Positions 49,937-59,261 are shown, counted from the first letter of the stretch. The stretch is 64,000 nt of DNA from Flavobacterium akiainvivens (GCF_001278115.1 NZ_LIYD01000005.1:1432551-1496550), one strand, 5' to 3'. The notes: a model not told the origin generated them from the sequence alone. A program made the numbers and translations.

Positions 49937-50440
49937 TAAAAATCTACGGTAAAACCAATGAATTTGATCCTGAAGTTTTCAATAAGACCGTCAACGTCAA
50001 TCTCAATCTCAATGGTGTTTTTTTTGGATTGAGAACTGTTATTCCTGTGATGAAGAAACAACAATAAGGAAGAATAGTAAACGCTGTTTCAGTGGTAGGG
50101 TTAAGAGGAATTTTAAATTCTGCGGCATATGTTTCAACAAAACATGCGGTTTCTGTTATTACTAAAACTGCAGCTATAGAAGTTGCATCACATGGTATTT
50201 CCGTTAATGCAATTGCACTAGGAGCAATATTAACTGCTATGATGCAAGATGCTTTGGACCAGATGAATCCCGAAAATCCAAAACAAGCAGAGCTGGAGTT
50301 TGCAAAAAACAATATATCTAAGCGTTTGGGATTGCCTGAAGAGGTTGCAAAGCTTGTAGTATTTTTATTAATTGAAGACTACATAAATGGCAAAATATTG
50401 CCATCGATGGAGGACAGTCCAATGCTTACCTTTCATAAAC
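49937..50440 (+). pseudogene. Degraded SDR oxidoreductase
   Basis: An N-truncated short-chain dehydrogenase. FDPEVFNKTVNVNLN (near 49955) and GVFFGLRTVIPVMKKQ are followed by an in-frame stop. The frame then resumes with GRIVNAVSVVGLRGILNSAAYVSTK (YxxxK kept) to about 50400, where IDGGQSNAY lies in another frame. The nucleotide-binding N-terminus is missing, so it is not functional. Confidence 0.8.
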
Positions 50441-50621
50441 CTAGCCTATTCGAAAGCTATATAAATTATTAATTTTCTATGTAAATGTCCATCAATAAGA
50501 GATAGTGGTTTGCTTCTTATTGATATTATTAAATTAGGTAGCTGTAACAAAAAATGATCAACTCAACTATTAACAAGCTAAGATTACAGCCAATAATTAT
50601 TTAGCAAGACAGTTTATCTTT

Positions 50622-51443
50622 TTATAAGGGCAAAGACAATAGAGGTATTTCACTATTTGAAATCATTATTCTTGTTTTACTTCTGTGAACAAAGGAACCC
50701 CAAAAGCCATATCTGTAAGGAATCATTATTAGTAAGTCTGCATTTATACGGCTTATTTCACTTTTAATTGCTTCGATTACTTTGTCTGATTCAACATTTT
50801 TGTAGGAATAATTTGTTCCATGTAAACCTTGCTCAACAGAGTGCAGAATATTAATTTCATCTTGTTCATCAAAGTTATGATCTGTTTTCCTACTGGCGTG
50901 AAAAACTTCTATTTCTGCACCAAGTCCATTAGAGATATCTTGTACTCTTTCAAAAATTGTTTTATGTATCCCTCTCTTTATGTCACATGCGAAGAGAATA
51001 TTTTTTAGCCCCTTATATACAGCATTTAATGGCACAGCAAGCAATGGAATTTTGATACTTTGCAGTACTAACGTTGTTGTGTTGCCTAAAATATCCTGTT
51101 CTAAAGATTTTTTAGGCATCCCCATCACTACAATGTCAGCATTTGTCGAATTGATTGCATTATTCAACTCTTCCTGGAAATCACCGATACTCAAAACAGG
51201 TAAAACCTCAATATCATACTCCTCCGACAATCTCTTTGCTTTTTTAGAATGCTTATTTTTGACCGATTTTACCAGTTCATCCATCGATGATGCCGACATG
51301 CGAGAATTTTGTGCATGGATAGAGATATGGTACAAGTGAAAAAGAATAATTTTGGCACTCTTCTCACTTGCATACTTTACGGCATATATTGTAGCGTTTT
51401 CAGCTCCTATTGAGAAATCTGTTGCAACGAGTATTGTTTTCAT
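50622..51443 (-). CDS. Universal stress protein with two Usp domains
   Basis: 273 residues: a first UspA domain (about 1-140; TILVATDFSIGAENATIYAVKYA... with the nucleotide site VVMGMPKKSLEQDILGNTTTLVLQ) and a weaker second one (about 145-273). Tandem Usp proteins respond to stress and often bind ATP. It is transcribed divergently from a TetR gene, from a promoter embedded in a perfect 38-base palindrome. Confidence 0.9.
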   Translation of the reverse strand: MKTILVATDFSIGAENATIYAVKYASEKSAKIILFHLYHISIHAQNSRMSASSMDELVKSVKNKHSKKAKRLSEEYDIEVLPVLSIGDFQEELNNAINSTNADIVVMGMPKKSLEQDILGNTTTLVLQSIKIPLLAVPLNAVYKGLKNILFACDIKRGIHKTIFERVQDISNGLGAEIEVFHASRKTDHNFDEQDEINILHSVEQGLHGTNYSYKNVESDKVIEAIKSEISRINADLLIMIPYRYGFWGSFVHRSKTRIMISNSEIPLLSLPL

Positions 51444-51520
51444 AAAGAATTATGATTTTTAATTAACAGTATAGTTGAATTATAGTTAGGATCTCTTCTT
51501 CCATGTAAAGATGAAAACTA

Positions 51521-51558
51521 TATTGCAAAGATACCAAATGGTTGGTATCTTTGCAATA
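51521..51558. promoter_or_regulatory. 38-base palindrome holding two opposed promoters (uspA/tetR)
   Basis: TATTGCAAAGATACCAA (51521-51537) is perfectly mirrored at 51542-51558 around ATGG. Each strand shows TTG, 20 bases, then TATCTTTG (plus: 51523-51525 and 51546-51553), so both promoters lie in the same palindrome and face away. It is also the obvious operator for the adjacent TetR protein. Confidence 0.8.
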
Positions 51559-51636
51559 TATCACTCAATATTTATTGTTGTATATTTATTTAAAATATTT
51601 AAAGGAAAGAATGCCTAATTCATATATAAGAGATTG

Positions 51637-52182
51637 ATGAACAACAACTATAAGAGAAAAAAGGATCCGGTTGAAAACCGAAGATTGATTCTGGAAACAG
51701 TTATTGAATTGGCAGATAATCTTGAATTAAGTCAGATATCTTTTGATGCTTTAGCCAAGAAGTGTGGGCTAAGTAAGGGTGGGATAATTCATCATTTCCA
51801 TACTAAGGAAGCTATTTTTGACACACTATTTCAAGAGACATTTGACGAATATAGAGGTTGGGTGGAAAAGGAAATGAGATCGACAAATATATCAAACCCT
51901 TCAGTTGCTTTTCTGAAAGTAAATATGAGATGCCGAGATGATCAAAATTATAAAAAGTTGATGAAGGTCATATTCAAATGTCTTGCAAACAATGACGACT
52001 ATTGTCAACAATGGAACAAATGGTTTTCACACGATATAGTTGGTGGCCTGAATGAAGACGATGAAGTCAATGTTCTATTGGGATCACTTATTGCAGTTGG
52101 ATTTTGGACTATGGATACATTGGGATTATATGCACTGAACCAAAAGAAAATGGAGAAGATATTGAATACTTTGCACAAGTAA
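51637..52182 (+). CDS. TetR-family regulator
   Basis: 181 residues from the ATG at 51637 (a TTG three bases earlier is in frame). The helix-turn-helix is at about 15-60 (RRLILETVIELADNLELSQISFDALAKKCGLSKGGIIHHFHTKEAIFDTLF). The C-terminal domain is helical with WFSHDIVGGL. It presumably binds the palindrome at 51521-51558 and controls itself and the Usp gene. The ligand is unknown. Confidence 0.9.
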   Translation: MNNNYKRKKDPVENRRLILETVIELADNLELSQISFDALAKKCGLSKGGIIHHFHTKEAIFDTLFQETFDEYRGWVEKEMRSTNISNPSVAFLKVNMRCRDDQNYKKLMKVIFKCLANNDDYCQQWNKWFSHDIVGGLNEDDEVNVLLGSLIAVGFWTMDTLGLYALNQKKMEKILNTLHK

Positions 52183-52509
52183 TTATTTCATTTACATTAA
52201 AAGCTTATAAAGTTAATCCGAGCAATCTGATCTGCTTTTCCTTCTGCAGACTGGCTCTGTTTTTTGGTTGATATGGCCAGTATCTTTGTTGTAAATAAAT
52301 GTGATTAATAAAAAAAAGATTAGTGTTGCCAAAAGCAGCTAATAGATAGTGGTTTACGAGAACCGGAAGTACTATCGGTAACGATTTGGTAATGGTGCTT
52401 ACTGCAATCCGTTTCATCTGATTACCTTGTAATTCATTTCTGCAAATTTAATAAATAGGATGGATTATTTGGACTTTATCCTTATGATTTTTAGCGTAAA
52501 AGAGGCGGC
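52183..52509. other. Intergenic region with the second repeat copy
   Basis: From about 52350 to 52440 it matches the segment at 49150-49260 (TCGGTAAYGATTTRGTAATG and flanks). A 70-codon minus frame here has no homology I recognise and is not called. No terminator is clear. Confidence 0.6.
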
Positions 52510-53259
52510 TCAAAAGCTCGAACCGCCATTAACTTTAAGATGATCGCCATTAATGTATGAAGCTTCTTCTGAAGCTAAAAATGCCACTACACGTCCCACG
52601 TCTTCTACTTTTCCCAATCTTCTGAAAGGCGAATTGTCGCGAACGAGCTGTTTAAAATCTTCCGAGATCGTAGCAATAACACCGGCTTCATCAATCACTC
52701 CCGGCATAATGGAATTGACAGTAATATTTCTAGGCCCCAATTCTTTGCTCAAAATATCAACGAATTTTTTACCGGCACTTTTGCTAGACGCATAGACTGC
52801 TGCTCCCGTTTCTGAATTAAGGGTTTGTGTAGATGATATTAAAATAATTCTTCCGTTATCGCTCACCTGTTTTGCAGCTTGTTGCATGACAAAGAAAGTT
52901 CCCTTCACGTTCAGGTTATAAATCCTGTCAAAGTCATTTTCGGTATAATCTGTAAATAGTGTGTCCACCATTTCAACACCTGCATTAGCAACGACGATAT
53001 CAACCTTCGCAAATTTATCTAAAGCTTTTTGAAAAAGCTTTTCAATTTCCAAAGGTTTAGATACATCAGCCTTGATGATCTCAACATTCACGCCGTATTC
53101 TTCTAAAGCGATCCCTGTTTCGGCAGCCGCTTTTTCATCTGAACCGTAATTTAGAATAAGATCGACGCCATGCGATGCTAATTTTTCGGCAATTCCCCTG
53201 CCAATCCCTTTGGTAGCCCCCGTTACGAGAGCTACCTTTCCTTTTAAATCAGGATACAT
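52510..53259 (-). CDS. SDR-family oxidoreductase
   Basis: 249 residues, complete classical SDR: VTGATKGIGRG (about 11-21), NAG (about 91), Ser in ILISSTQTL, YASSK (about 155-159), and GVIDEAGV after the substrate loop. C-terminal HLKVNGGSSF. It is in an apparent operon on the minus strand with a SnoaL-like protein and a quinone-reductase-like enzyme, suggesting reductive modification of a small ketone. The substrate is unknown. Confidence 0.88.
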   Translation of the reverse strand: MYPDLKGKVALVTGATKGIGRGIAEKLASHGVDLILNYGSDEKAAAETGIALEEYGVNVEIIKADVSKPLEIEKLFQKALDKFAKVDIVVANAGVEMVDTLFTDYTENDFDRIYNLNVKGTFFVMQQAAKQVSDNGRIILISSTQTLNSETGAAVYASSKSAGKKFVDILSKELGPRNITVNSIMPGVIDEAGVIATISEDFKQLVRDNSPFRRLGKVEDVGRVVAFLASEEASYINGDHLKVNGGSSF

Positions 53260-53274
53260 ATTTGCTAATTTTAG

Positions 53275-53733
53275 TTATTGGGCAGAAACAGGCCAGCTAC
53301 CAGTCTGTGCAAACATCCCTAACCAATCTTCCAGATGCCAGGTTTTCTCCAGCTTACCATCTTTGATATGATGAAATTCATGGATGGTAACAGTTAGCTT
53401 TTTACCCGAAGCCGGAATGCCCATAAATTCATTATTGTGCGTGAAAACCATTTCTGCACGCACACCTGCACGTTCGTGTGAACCAAATATTTCGTGTATA
53501 TTTACCTGAACATCTGGAAATGCCTTCACGAAACCCTGTACGAGGGCTTTGTAGCCTTCCGGTCCATCCTGTTGACCCGGTGCCAGCGGAATATCCTGCC
53601 AATCCGGTGCTAAAACTTTATCTACCACAGTGTAGTCGTGCTGGCTGAATACACCATAAAATGCTTTTAATGTTTTTATTTCCTGTTCTGTCAATGCTTT
53701 TATAAATCCTGACGGTATTTGTTCTGTATTCAT
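53275..53733 (-). CDS. SnoaL-like ester cyclase/limonene-epoxide-hydrolase fold protein
   Basis: 152 residues. LKAFYGVFSQHDYTVVDKVLAPDWQDIPLAPGQQDGPEGYKALVQGFVKAFPDVQVNIHEIFG is the SnoaL_2 pattern of small alpha+beta barrel proteins. Such proteins bind small hydrophobic molecules and some are cyclases. It starts 27 bases after the oxidoreductase at 53760-54716 and ends 16 bases before the SDR. Confidence 0.87.
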   Translation of the reverse strand: MNTEQIPSGFIKALTEQEIKTLKAFYGVFSQHDYTVVDKVLAPDWQDIPLAPGQQDGPEGYKALVQGFVKAFPDVQVNIHEIFGSHERAGVRAEMVFTHNNEFMGIPASGKKLTVTIHEFHHIKDGKLEKTWHLEDWLGMFAQTGSWPVSAQ

Positions 53734-53759
53734 TTTTTTTCTTGATTTTTTTGGTTCAA

Positions 53760-54716
53760 TTATTCTGTTATAACTACGATTTTGCCGGTTGCCCTTCCTG
53801 ATTCAACTACATTTTGAGCCTCTGCCAACTCATCGAAAGTGAATGTCTGGGTAACCTTTGTTTTGACTTTTCCTGATGCTAATAAAGAGGTAATTTCCTT
53901 TAAGTTCTCGGCTGAGGAACTTACAAAAACGCCAAATCCTGCTATCCTCGCGTCCAGAAGTGATGACTCCAATGCTTCTGCAAAATGAGGCTGCAGATAA
54001 ACCAAGCGTCCACCTAAATGAATCACTTTAGTCGAACGCCGGATGTGCTCTACCGAATTAATGGTGTCGATCACCACATCTACTTTCCCCAATTGTTCTT
54101 CGAATGGAGCTTTGGTATAGTCCAAGAATTCATCAACGCCTAAACTTCTCACAAAATCCTCGTTTTTAGCTGATGAAGTGCCGATCACGTAAGCGCCTAA
54201 ATTCTTAGCGAACTGCACCGCAAAATGTCCTACACCGCCTGATGCTGCATGTACCAATACTCTTTCACCTTGTTTTACGTTAGCTTTGGTAACTACGGCT
54301 TGCCAAGCGGTCAAAGCGGCCATTGGCGTAGCGCCAGCCTCTGAAAATTGGATATTTTCTGGTTTAAGAACCAATTGATCTTCGGTTGCAAGTACCTGAG
54401 TGGCATAGGTACTTCCCAATCCCGGCATGCTGATGAGTCCGAAAACTTCGTCGCCCGGTTTAAAGGCCGTGACATTCTCGCCCACTTGTTTTACCACACC
54501 GGCAACATCCCAGCCTAAGATGACCTGTTCAGGTATATGTCCTCCAGTGATCATATTCAGCATAAAATCGCTGTTACGCACCTGAACATCTGCAGGATTG
54601 ATACCAATGGCCTTAGTTTCTATTAAAACCTGACTGCCGGTAGCCTCCAAATCATTCAATTGCACTTGTTTGACGTTTTTTATACCTCCGTTTTTTTCTA
54701 AAATATACGCTTTCAT
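53760..54716 (-). CDS. NADPH:quinone-reductase-like MDR oxidoreductase
   Basis: 318 residues. N-terminal GroES-like domain (IGINPADVQVRNSDF, about 38-52), then the Rossmann domain with VLVHAASGGVGHFAVQFAK (about 150-168). The zinc-site Cys residues of alcohol dehydrogenases are missing, so it belongs with zeta-crystallin-type reductases of quinones or enones. It begins the three-gene minus-strand operon, next to the AraC gene at 54819-55724. Confidence 0.9.
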   Translation of the reverse strand: MKAYILEKNGGIKNVKQVQLNDLEATGSQVLIETKAIGINPADVQVRNSDFMLNMITGGHIPEQVILGWDVAGVVKQVGENVTAFKPGDEVFGLISMPGLGSTYATQVLATEDQLVLKPENIQFSEAGATPMAALTAWQAVVTKANVKQGERVLVHAASGGVGHFAVQFAKNLGAYVIGTSSAKNEDFVRSLGVDEFLDYTKAPFEEQLGKVDVVIDTINSVEHIRRSTKVIHLGGRLVYLQPHFAEALESSLLDARIAGFGVFVSSSAENLKEITSLLASGKVKTKVTQTFTFDELAEAQNVVESGRATGKIVVITE

Positions 54717-54818
54717 AATAAATTATTTTATCTTTTTAATTGATGAAGCAAAATTAGAATGAATGGTAACAGCAGAAAAGATGCAATCAAACCGAAAATG
54801 GTCAAAATCAAACAGGAT

Positions 54819-55724
54819 TTACATCCTGTATTGATGTGGTGTGGTGGTGCTATATTTCTTGAAAAACTTAACGAAATTAGAAGTATCCTCAAAGCCCAGA
54901 CACCAGCCTATTTCGGAAATATTCCAGTTGGTATGCTTTAACAGTGCCCTGGCTTCTGTGCTTAAACGTTCGCCAATCAATTGTGAGGTAGTTTTTCCTG
55001 TGGCTTCCTTCAGCACCCGATTCAGATGATTGGTGTGTATAAACAACTGATCAGCAAATTCTTTGGGGTTTTTCAGTTTTACCTGCTGCATGGTAGATTC
55101 TATAGGAAATTGTCTTTCCAGTAGTTCATGAAAGAGAGAGCTTATTCTACTTACTGCATTCGATTTGCTTTGATCATCGATTGTTAACGCAGGTAAAAGC
55201 CGCAGCCCGTTATGGATGAGTTCAAAAAGCTGATTTCGCAACAGATCATATTTGTAAATATACTCCGATTCGATTTCAGTAAACATTTTGTTAAATAACT
55301 GCATAATTTTATCCATTTCTTGATCTGTAAGATCGAGGATGGGTGTTCCTCCAGGCTGATAAAGCGGGTAATCTTTGATATTGCCATATCCTTTCATAAA
55401 GTCTTCCGTAAACACACAGAAAGCCCCCGTAGGCTGTATGTTTTCCGGCGTCCAGTTATACGGAATCTGCGGATTGGCGAACATTAACATATTATGCTTT
55501 ACGTGGTACGTGTGATCGGCATATTCAACGATGTGAGGCCCGCGGATCAAGGCAATTTTGTAATAATCTTTGCGGCTGTAGGGCATCGGAAACGCAGGTG
55601 CAGGACCGGTATAGTCCTGCATCGTAAACACATTGAAGTGTCCTGTTTTCTTAAAGATTTCACTGGGAAGTATGCCTAACTTTTCTTTGTAAAAAGTTTC
55701 CAGCGATTCATTTTCGTTCTTCAT
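54819..55724 (-). CDS. AraC-family regulator
   Basis: 301 residues. N-terminal cupin-like part (about 25-140; ALIRGPHIVEYADHTYHVKHNMLMFANPQIPYNW) and a C-terminal HTH domain (about 200-301; QLFIHTNHLNRVLKEATGKTTSQLIGERL, then WNISEIGWCLGFEDTSNFVKFFKKYSTTTPHQYR). It lies between the quinone-reductase operon and an SDR gene, on the same strand as both, and is a likely regulator of either. Confidence 0.9.
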   Translation of the reverse strand: MKNENESLETFYKEKLGILPSEIFKKTGHFNVFTMQDYTGPAPAFPMPYSRKDYYKIALIRGPHIVEYADHTYHVKHNMLMFANPQIPYNWTPENIQPTGAFCVFTEDFMKGYGNIKDYPLYQPGGTPILDLTDQEMDKIMQLFNKMFTEIESEYIYKYDLLRNQLFELIHNGLRLLPALTIDDQSKSNAVSRISSLFHELLERQFPIESTMQQVKLKNPKEFADQLFIHTNHLNRVLKEATGKTTSQLIGERLSTEARALLKHTNWNISEIGWCLGFEDTSNFVKFFKKYSTTTPHQYRM

Positions 55725-55745
55725 TGTAAAATTAAAATCTCAGGA

Positions 55746-56486
55746 TTATGCCATCGCACCATTCGCGCCTATGATTTGCCCGGAAACCCATTTGGAATCA
55801 TCGCTCGCCATATTGACGATGAAGTTAGCGATATCTTCAGGCTGTCCCAATCTTCCAAAAGCATTGCTGGCTGCTAACCTTGCCACATCTTGTTCCGATT
55901 TTCCATCCAGAAAGAGTTCAGTCTCGGTAGGTCCCGGTGCGACCGCATTCACATTAATTCCACGGATGCCCATTTCTTTTGCAAAGATTCTTGTAAACTG
56001 CTCCACAGCACCTTTTGTTGCACAATAAGTACCATAGCCAGGGAAAAGCGTGCGGGTAACTGTAGAGGTCAGGTTGACGATACTTCCATTATCATGCAAT
56101 TTTGTAGCTGCTTGACGAAGGGTGTTAAAAACGCCTTTTACATTAATGTTGAACATCTTATCAAAATCTTCCGTAGAGGTTTGTGCAATAGGTTTGGTCA
56201 TCATAATGCCGGCATTATTGATGAGTATGTCCAACTTGCCGAACGCAGCAATAGCTTCATTAAAAAGATTTTCAACTTCGGTTTCTTTGCTTACATCAGC
56301 TTTTAAAGCAATCGCTTCGCCACCGAAAGCTTTAATTTTCTCAACAACTTCTTCTGCAGCATTTTTGCTTCCATTATAATTTACGATCACTTTCGCTCCA
56401 TTTTCTGCTAAGACTATTGCGGTAACTGCTCCGATTCCTTTGGATGAGCCTGTTACTAAGGCTACTTTTCCATTTAATTTTTTCAT
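55746..56486 (-). CDS. SDR-family oxidoreductase
   Basis: 246 residues: VTGSSKGIGAV (about 11-21), NNAG (about 90), Ser in IVNLTSTVTR, YCATK (about 152-156), and the tail SGQIIGANGAMA. It ends 21 bases upstream of the AraC gene start, in the same direction. General 3-ketoacyl-reductase-like; the substrate is unknown. Confidence 0.88.
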   Translation of the reverse strand: MKKLNGKVALVTGSSKGIGAVTAIVLAENGAKVIVNYNGSKNAAEEVVEKIKAFGGEAIALKADVSKETEVENLFNEAIAAFGKLDILINNAGIMMTKPIAQTSTEDFDKMFNINVKGVFNTLRQAATKLHDNGSIVNLTSTVTRTLFPGYGTYCATKGAVEQFTRIFAKEMGIRGINVNAVAPGPTETELFLDGKSEQDVARLAASNAFGRLGQPEDIANFIVNMASDDSKWVSGQIIGANGAMA

Positions 56487-56622
56487 AATATTTCTCTTAA
56501 TATCAATGCAAAGTTAGTTTTAATTAAATTCAGAAAATAGGCGAATTCAAACAGTAGTGGGTAAGAATCAAGCAGCTCTCAGTTTTAGCATACTTTTAAG
56601 TTCAGCAAGTTTTGCACTTTCC

Positions 56623-56755
56623 TCAGTCCTTTGTTTTGTCGCCATATTCTTTTTGACATGTAGTAAAAGAAATGATTTCTTTGTCAGTTTCTGTGAGCAA
56701 ATATTCTACCATGGGTGGAGCCTTTAGATTCTCCGGAACTCTAATGCGCAGGAAA
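56623..56755 (-). pseudogene. Remnant of an HxlR-type regulator
   Basis: A minus-strand frame reads RIRVPENLKAPPMVEYLLTETDKEIISF and ends in a stop at 56623. It resembles the wing of HxlR regulators (PPxVEYxLTE). The DNA-recognition part upstream is missing and the reading frame is not open further. Together with the rest of 56487-56863 it looks like decayed sequence; no other gene is seen there. Confidence 0.4.
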
Positions 56756-56863
56756 ACAAAATGCTTAAGTAATTATTTTGTTTTGGTCATTCGAAATGTC
56801 TTATAAAATAATGAGATGTAGGATAAGAAATGAAGTCCCTTTCGATAATGTAGTTAGCCGTCA

Positions 56864-57814
56864 CTAATTGAATTGAGTTCTATATTGTTGTGGAGTTTGT
56901 TTGGTTTTTAATTTAAACAATCTGCTGAAAGATTGGGGTTGCTCAAAACCTAATTCAAATGCTATTTCGGAAATGCTACTATTTGTAGTAGCTAACTTGT
57001 TTTTAGCATGATAAATCATTTTATCGTGAATCAACTGTTGCGTATTTTTTCCAGTAAGGTTTCTTAGTAAATCACTGAGATAGCTGGCAGACATGTGCAA
57101 ATGATCAGCTAAATAATTAATAGTTGGAATACCATTGTTCATAGCCATATCATGGCTAAAATACTCTTCTAATAATTGATCTATGCGTTCGGTAAGGCTA
57201 TGATAATTCTGTTTTCTGGTTAGGAATTGTCTTTTGTAAAAACGTTGGGCATAGGTTAATAATAGTTCAAGTTGGGAGACGATTACATCGTGGCTCATTT
57301 CATCAATACGATTTTCAAGCTCTTCTTCTATATTTCTAAACAACGCAACTATTGTTTCTTTTTCTCTTTCAGAAAGGTGCAATGTTTCACTTGTGGCATA
57401 CGAGAAGAAGTGGTATTGATTAATCTTCTGACCTAAGGGATAAGGTACTAAAAAATCAGGATCAATGAGTAATGTTATTTGTGGACTTAGCACTTTTGGT
57501 TCATCAATATCCTTTTCCTGATTGTCTTCGGCTGACGAAAGCATCTGCTGGGGGGCGATGAAAAACAAGCCGCCCTCTTTAAAATCGAATTTTGTATGAC
57601 CATAAATAAGTTTGCCGCCTGCATTAGGTTTAAAAGCTATTTTGTAATAACTCAATACGTGAGATTTTTTAGGTGCAATCCCTACAACTGGCCTATCAAC
57701 ACCATTTAATAAAGTAATTAAGGGGTGCTGGGGTGGTGGAAATCCGGATGCCTTCATCACATCGCTCAATGTTTTAAATCTTATTGGGTCTGATCCTGCT
57801 TTTTTTGAAGCCAT
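56864..57814 (-). CDS. AraC-family regulator
   Basis: 316 residues. The N-terminal domain (about 20-170) includes PPPQHPLITLLNGVDRP and FIAPQQMLSSAEDNQEKD; the C-terminal HTH (about 210-316) includes YLADHLHMSASYLSDLLRNLTGKNTQQLIHDKM and SISEIAFELGFEQPQSFSRLFKLKTKQTPQQYR. It is paralogous to the regulator at 61610-62533 over its whole length and each stands next to an SDR gene, so the pair looks like a duplicated module. Confidence 0.9.
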   Translation of the reverse strand: MASKKAGSDPIRFKTLSDVMKASGFPPPQHPLITLLNGVDRPVVGIAPKKSHVLSYYKIAFKPNAGGKLIYGHTKFDFKEGGLFFIAPQQMLSSAEDNQEKDIDEPKVLSPQITLLIDPDFLVPYPLGQKINQYHFFSYATSETLHLSEREKETIVALFRNIEEELENRIDEMSHDVIVSQLELLLTYAQRFYKRQFLTRKQNYHSLTERIDQLLEEYFSHDMAMNNGIPTINYLADHLHMSASYLSDLLRNLTGKNTQQLIHDKMIYHAKNKLATTNSSISEIAFELGFEQPQSFSRLFKLKTKQTPQQYRTQFN

Positions 57815-57850
57815 ATTCTAAAAAATCTGTTCTACAAGTTAATTAATATT

Positions 57851-57877
57851 CGCTTTTCTTTTTCAGAAAGAAAAGCG
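57851..57877 (-). repeat. Hairpin between the SDR and AraC genes
   Basis: CGCTTTTCTTT (57851-57861) pairs with AAAGAAAAGCG (57867-57877) with a 5-base loop. It follows the SDR gene in the direction of transcription. There is no long T-tract, so termination is possible but uncertain. Confidence 0.55.
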
Positions 57878-57910
57878 AATAGAATGTCTTCTGATGAAAT
57901 TTATACAGCT

Positions 57911-58747
57911 TTATCCTTGAGCTGCTTCGGATATTGCTTTCCATGCTTCCCACTCATCTATGCGTTCTGCATAGATCTGCTTGATATAAGGTAGATCATT
58001 CTTACCCAATAATAGTCTTAAAGGTGGTTTTTCCGCTTCTACCACAGCAAAAATCGCTTCAGGAGTGGCTGTAGGATTTCCTCGCTCCAATGTTTGTAGG
58101 TTTGCCATCAGATTGCTTTTCAATTCATCATAAATACCTAAGTTTTTACTTGCCATTTTTAGCGAATCAGGACTCCCAAATTCTGTATTATACGCACCTG
58201 GTTCAATCATTGTTACTTTAATGCCCAAACCGGCAACTTCTTTCGAAAGACTGTCGTATATAGCTTCTATGGCAAATTTTGAAGAACAATAATAGCCAAT
58301 AAGTGGATTGCTATAAATACCAACGGCACTGGATGTACCCAAAATATGACCATAACCTTGCGAACGAAATATAGGTAGTGCAGCCTGTATCACGTGGATA
58401 GACCCCATAATATTGGTTTCATACATCTCTTTTACCTCATCGGTATGGCTCTCTTCAATAGTTCCTACCAAAGAATATCCGGCATTATTAACTACGACAT
58501 CCAACCTTCCAAAATATTCTTTAGTGTGTACTATTGCGTTTTGGACTTGTTCAGGATTTGTCACATCCACTTCAAGGGTTAACACCTGATCGCCATATGT
58601 TTCTTTCAATACTGCGATACTGTTTACATTGCGTGCCGAAGCGGCAACTTTGTCTCCACGTTTCAGAGCAGCTTCAGTCCATATTCTTCCGAAACCTCTC
58701 GATGATCCTGTGATGAACCACACCTTTTCTGTTTGTCTATTTTCCAT
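57911..58747 (-). CDS. SDR-family oxidoreductase
   Basis: 278 residues: ITGSSRGFGRIWTEAALKRGD (the long-helix variant of the nucleotide motif), NNAG (about 90), Ser in HILGTSSAVG and YCSSK (about 155-159). The C-terminal GNPTATPEAIFAVVEAEKPPLRLLLGKN is shared with a subgroup of retinol-dehydrogenase-like SDRs. It lies next to an AraC gene and an HxlR gene, all on the minus strand. Confidence 0.88.
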   Translation of the reverse strand: MENRQTEKVWFITGSSRGFGRIWTEAALKRGDKVAASARNVNSIAVLKETYGDQVLTLEVDVTNPEQVQNAIVHTKEYFGRLDVVVNNAGYSLVGTIEESHTDEVKEMYETNIMGSIHVIQAALPIFRSQGYGHILGTSSAVGIYSNPLIGYYCSSKFAIEAIYDSLSKEVAGLGIKVTMIEPGAYNTEFGSPDSLKMASKNLGIYDELKSNLMANLQTLERGNPTATPEAIFAVVEAEKPPLRLLLGKNDLPYIKQIYAERIDEWEAWKAISEAAQG

Positions 58748-58880
58748 TTTTAAATTGTTTGAATTTGTTATGCAAAGTTGGTTCTAAATGGACAAGCATG
58801 CGTTACTAAAACGAGGATATTTTTAACCAAAATGCGGATGATGGTACAAGGAAAACCAATTATTCCGATTTCTTTATTTT

Positions 58881-59261
58881 TTAGTTATCTGAAATCGCTA
58901 CGCTATCTTTCATATTTTGAATGATGCGCTTACGATGCTGAATCCCCCAGTCCGCAATATTTTCTGTTAATTGTTTAAGGGATTTTCCATAATCTGTAAT
59001 TCGGTATTCCACAGCGACAGGAGCAGTATCCAGGACATTTCGTTCGATCAGCTCGTTCATTTCCAGATCTTTCAATTCCCTGCTGAGCATTTTCCCCGAA
59101 ATACCTTGCACCTGTTTTAACAGCTCGGAATAGCGCATCGGTTGGTAACACAAACAAGCGATAATCGACATTTTCCATCTTCCACTTAAAACGTCCATCG
59201 TATCTCCGATGGCCAAAATATTTTGGCTACAGTCTTTTAATATACCTTCTACTTTTTTCAT
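58881..59261 (-). CDS. HxlR-family regulator with a conserved N-terminal Cys
   Basis: 126 residues. The winged helix shows DTMDVLSGRWKMSIIACLCYQPMRYSELLKQVQGISGKMLSRELKDLEMNELIER. The Cys at residue 9 (KDCSQN) lies where the redox Cys of YodB/HypR sensors of quinones and hypochlorite is. It is divergent from a nitroreductase gene, as in the YodB-type systems. I infer control of that gene by electrophile or oxidative stress. Confidence 0.88.
   Translation of the reverse strand: MKKVEGILKDCSQNILAIGDTMDVLSGRWKMSIIACLCYQPMRYSELLKQVQGISGKMLSRELKDLEMNELIERNVLDTAPVAVEYRITDYGKSLKQLTENIADWGIQHRKRIIQNMKDSVAISDN

Noticed and set aside
49837..50064. Minus-strand frame of 75 codons
   Set aside because: It crosses the junction of the AraC and SDR pseudogenes and is out of frame with the recognisable AraC remains.
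52205..52417. Minus-strand frame of 70 codons
   Set aside because: It contains the duplicated non-coding segment seen at 49.2 kb, where the frame is broken.
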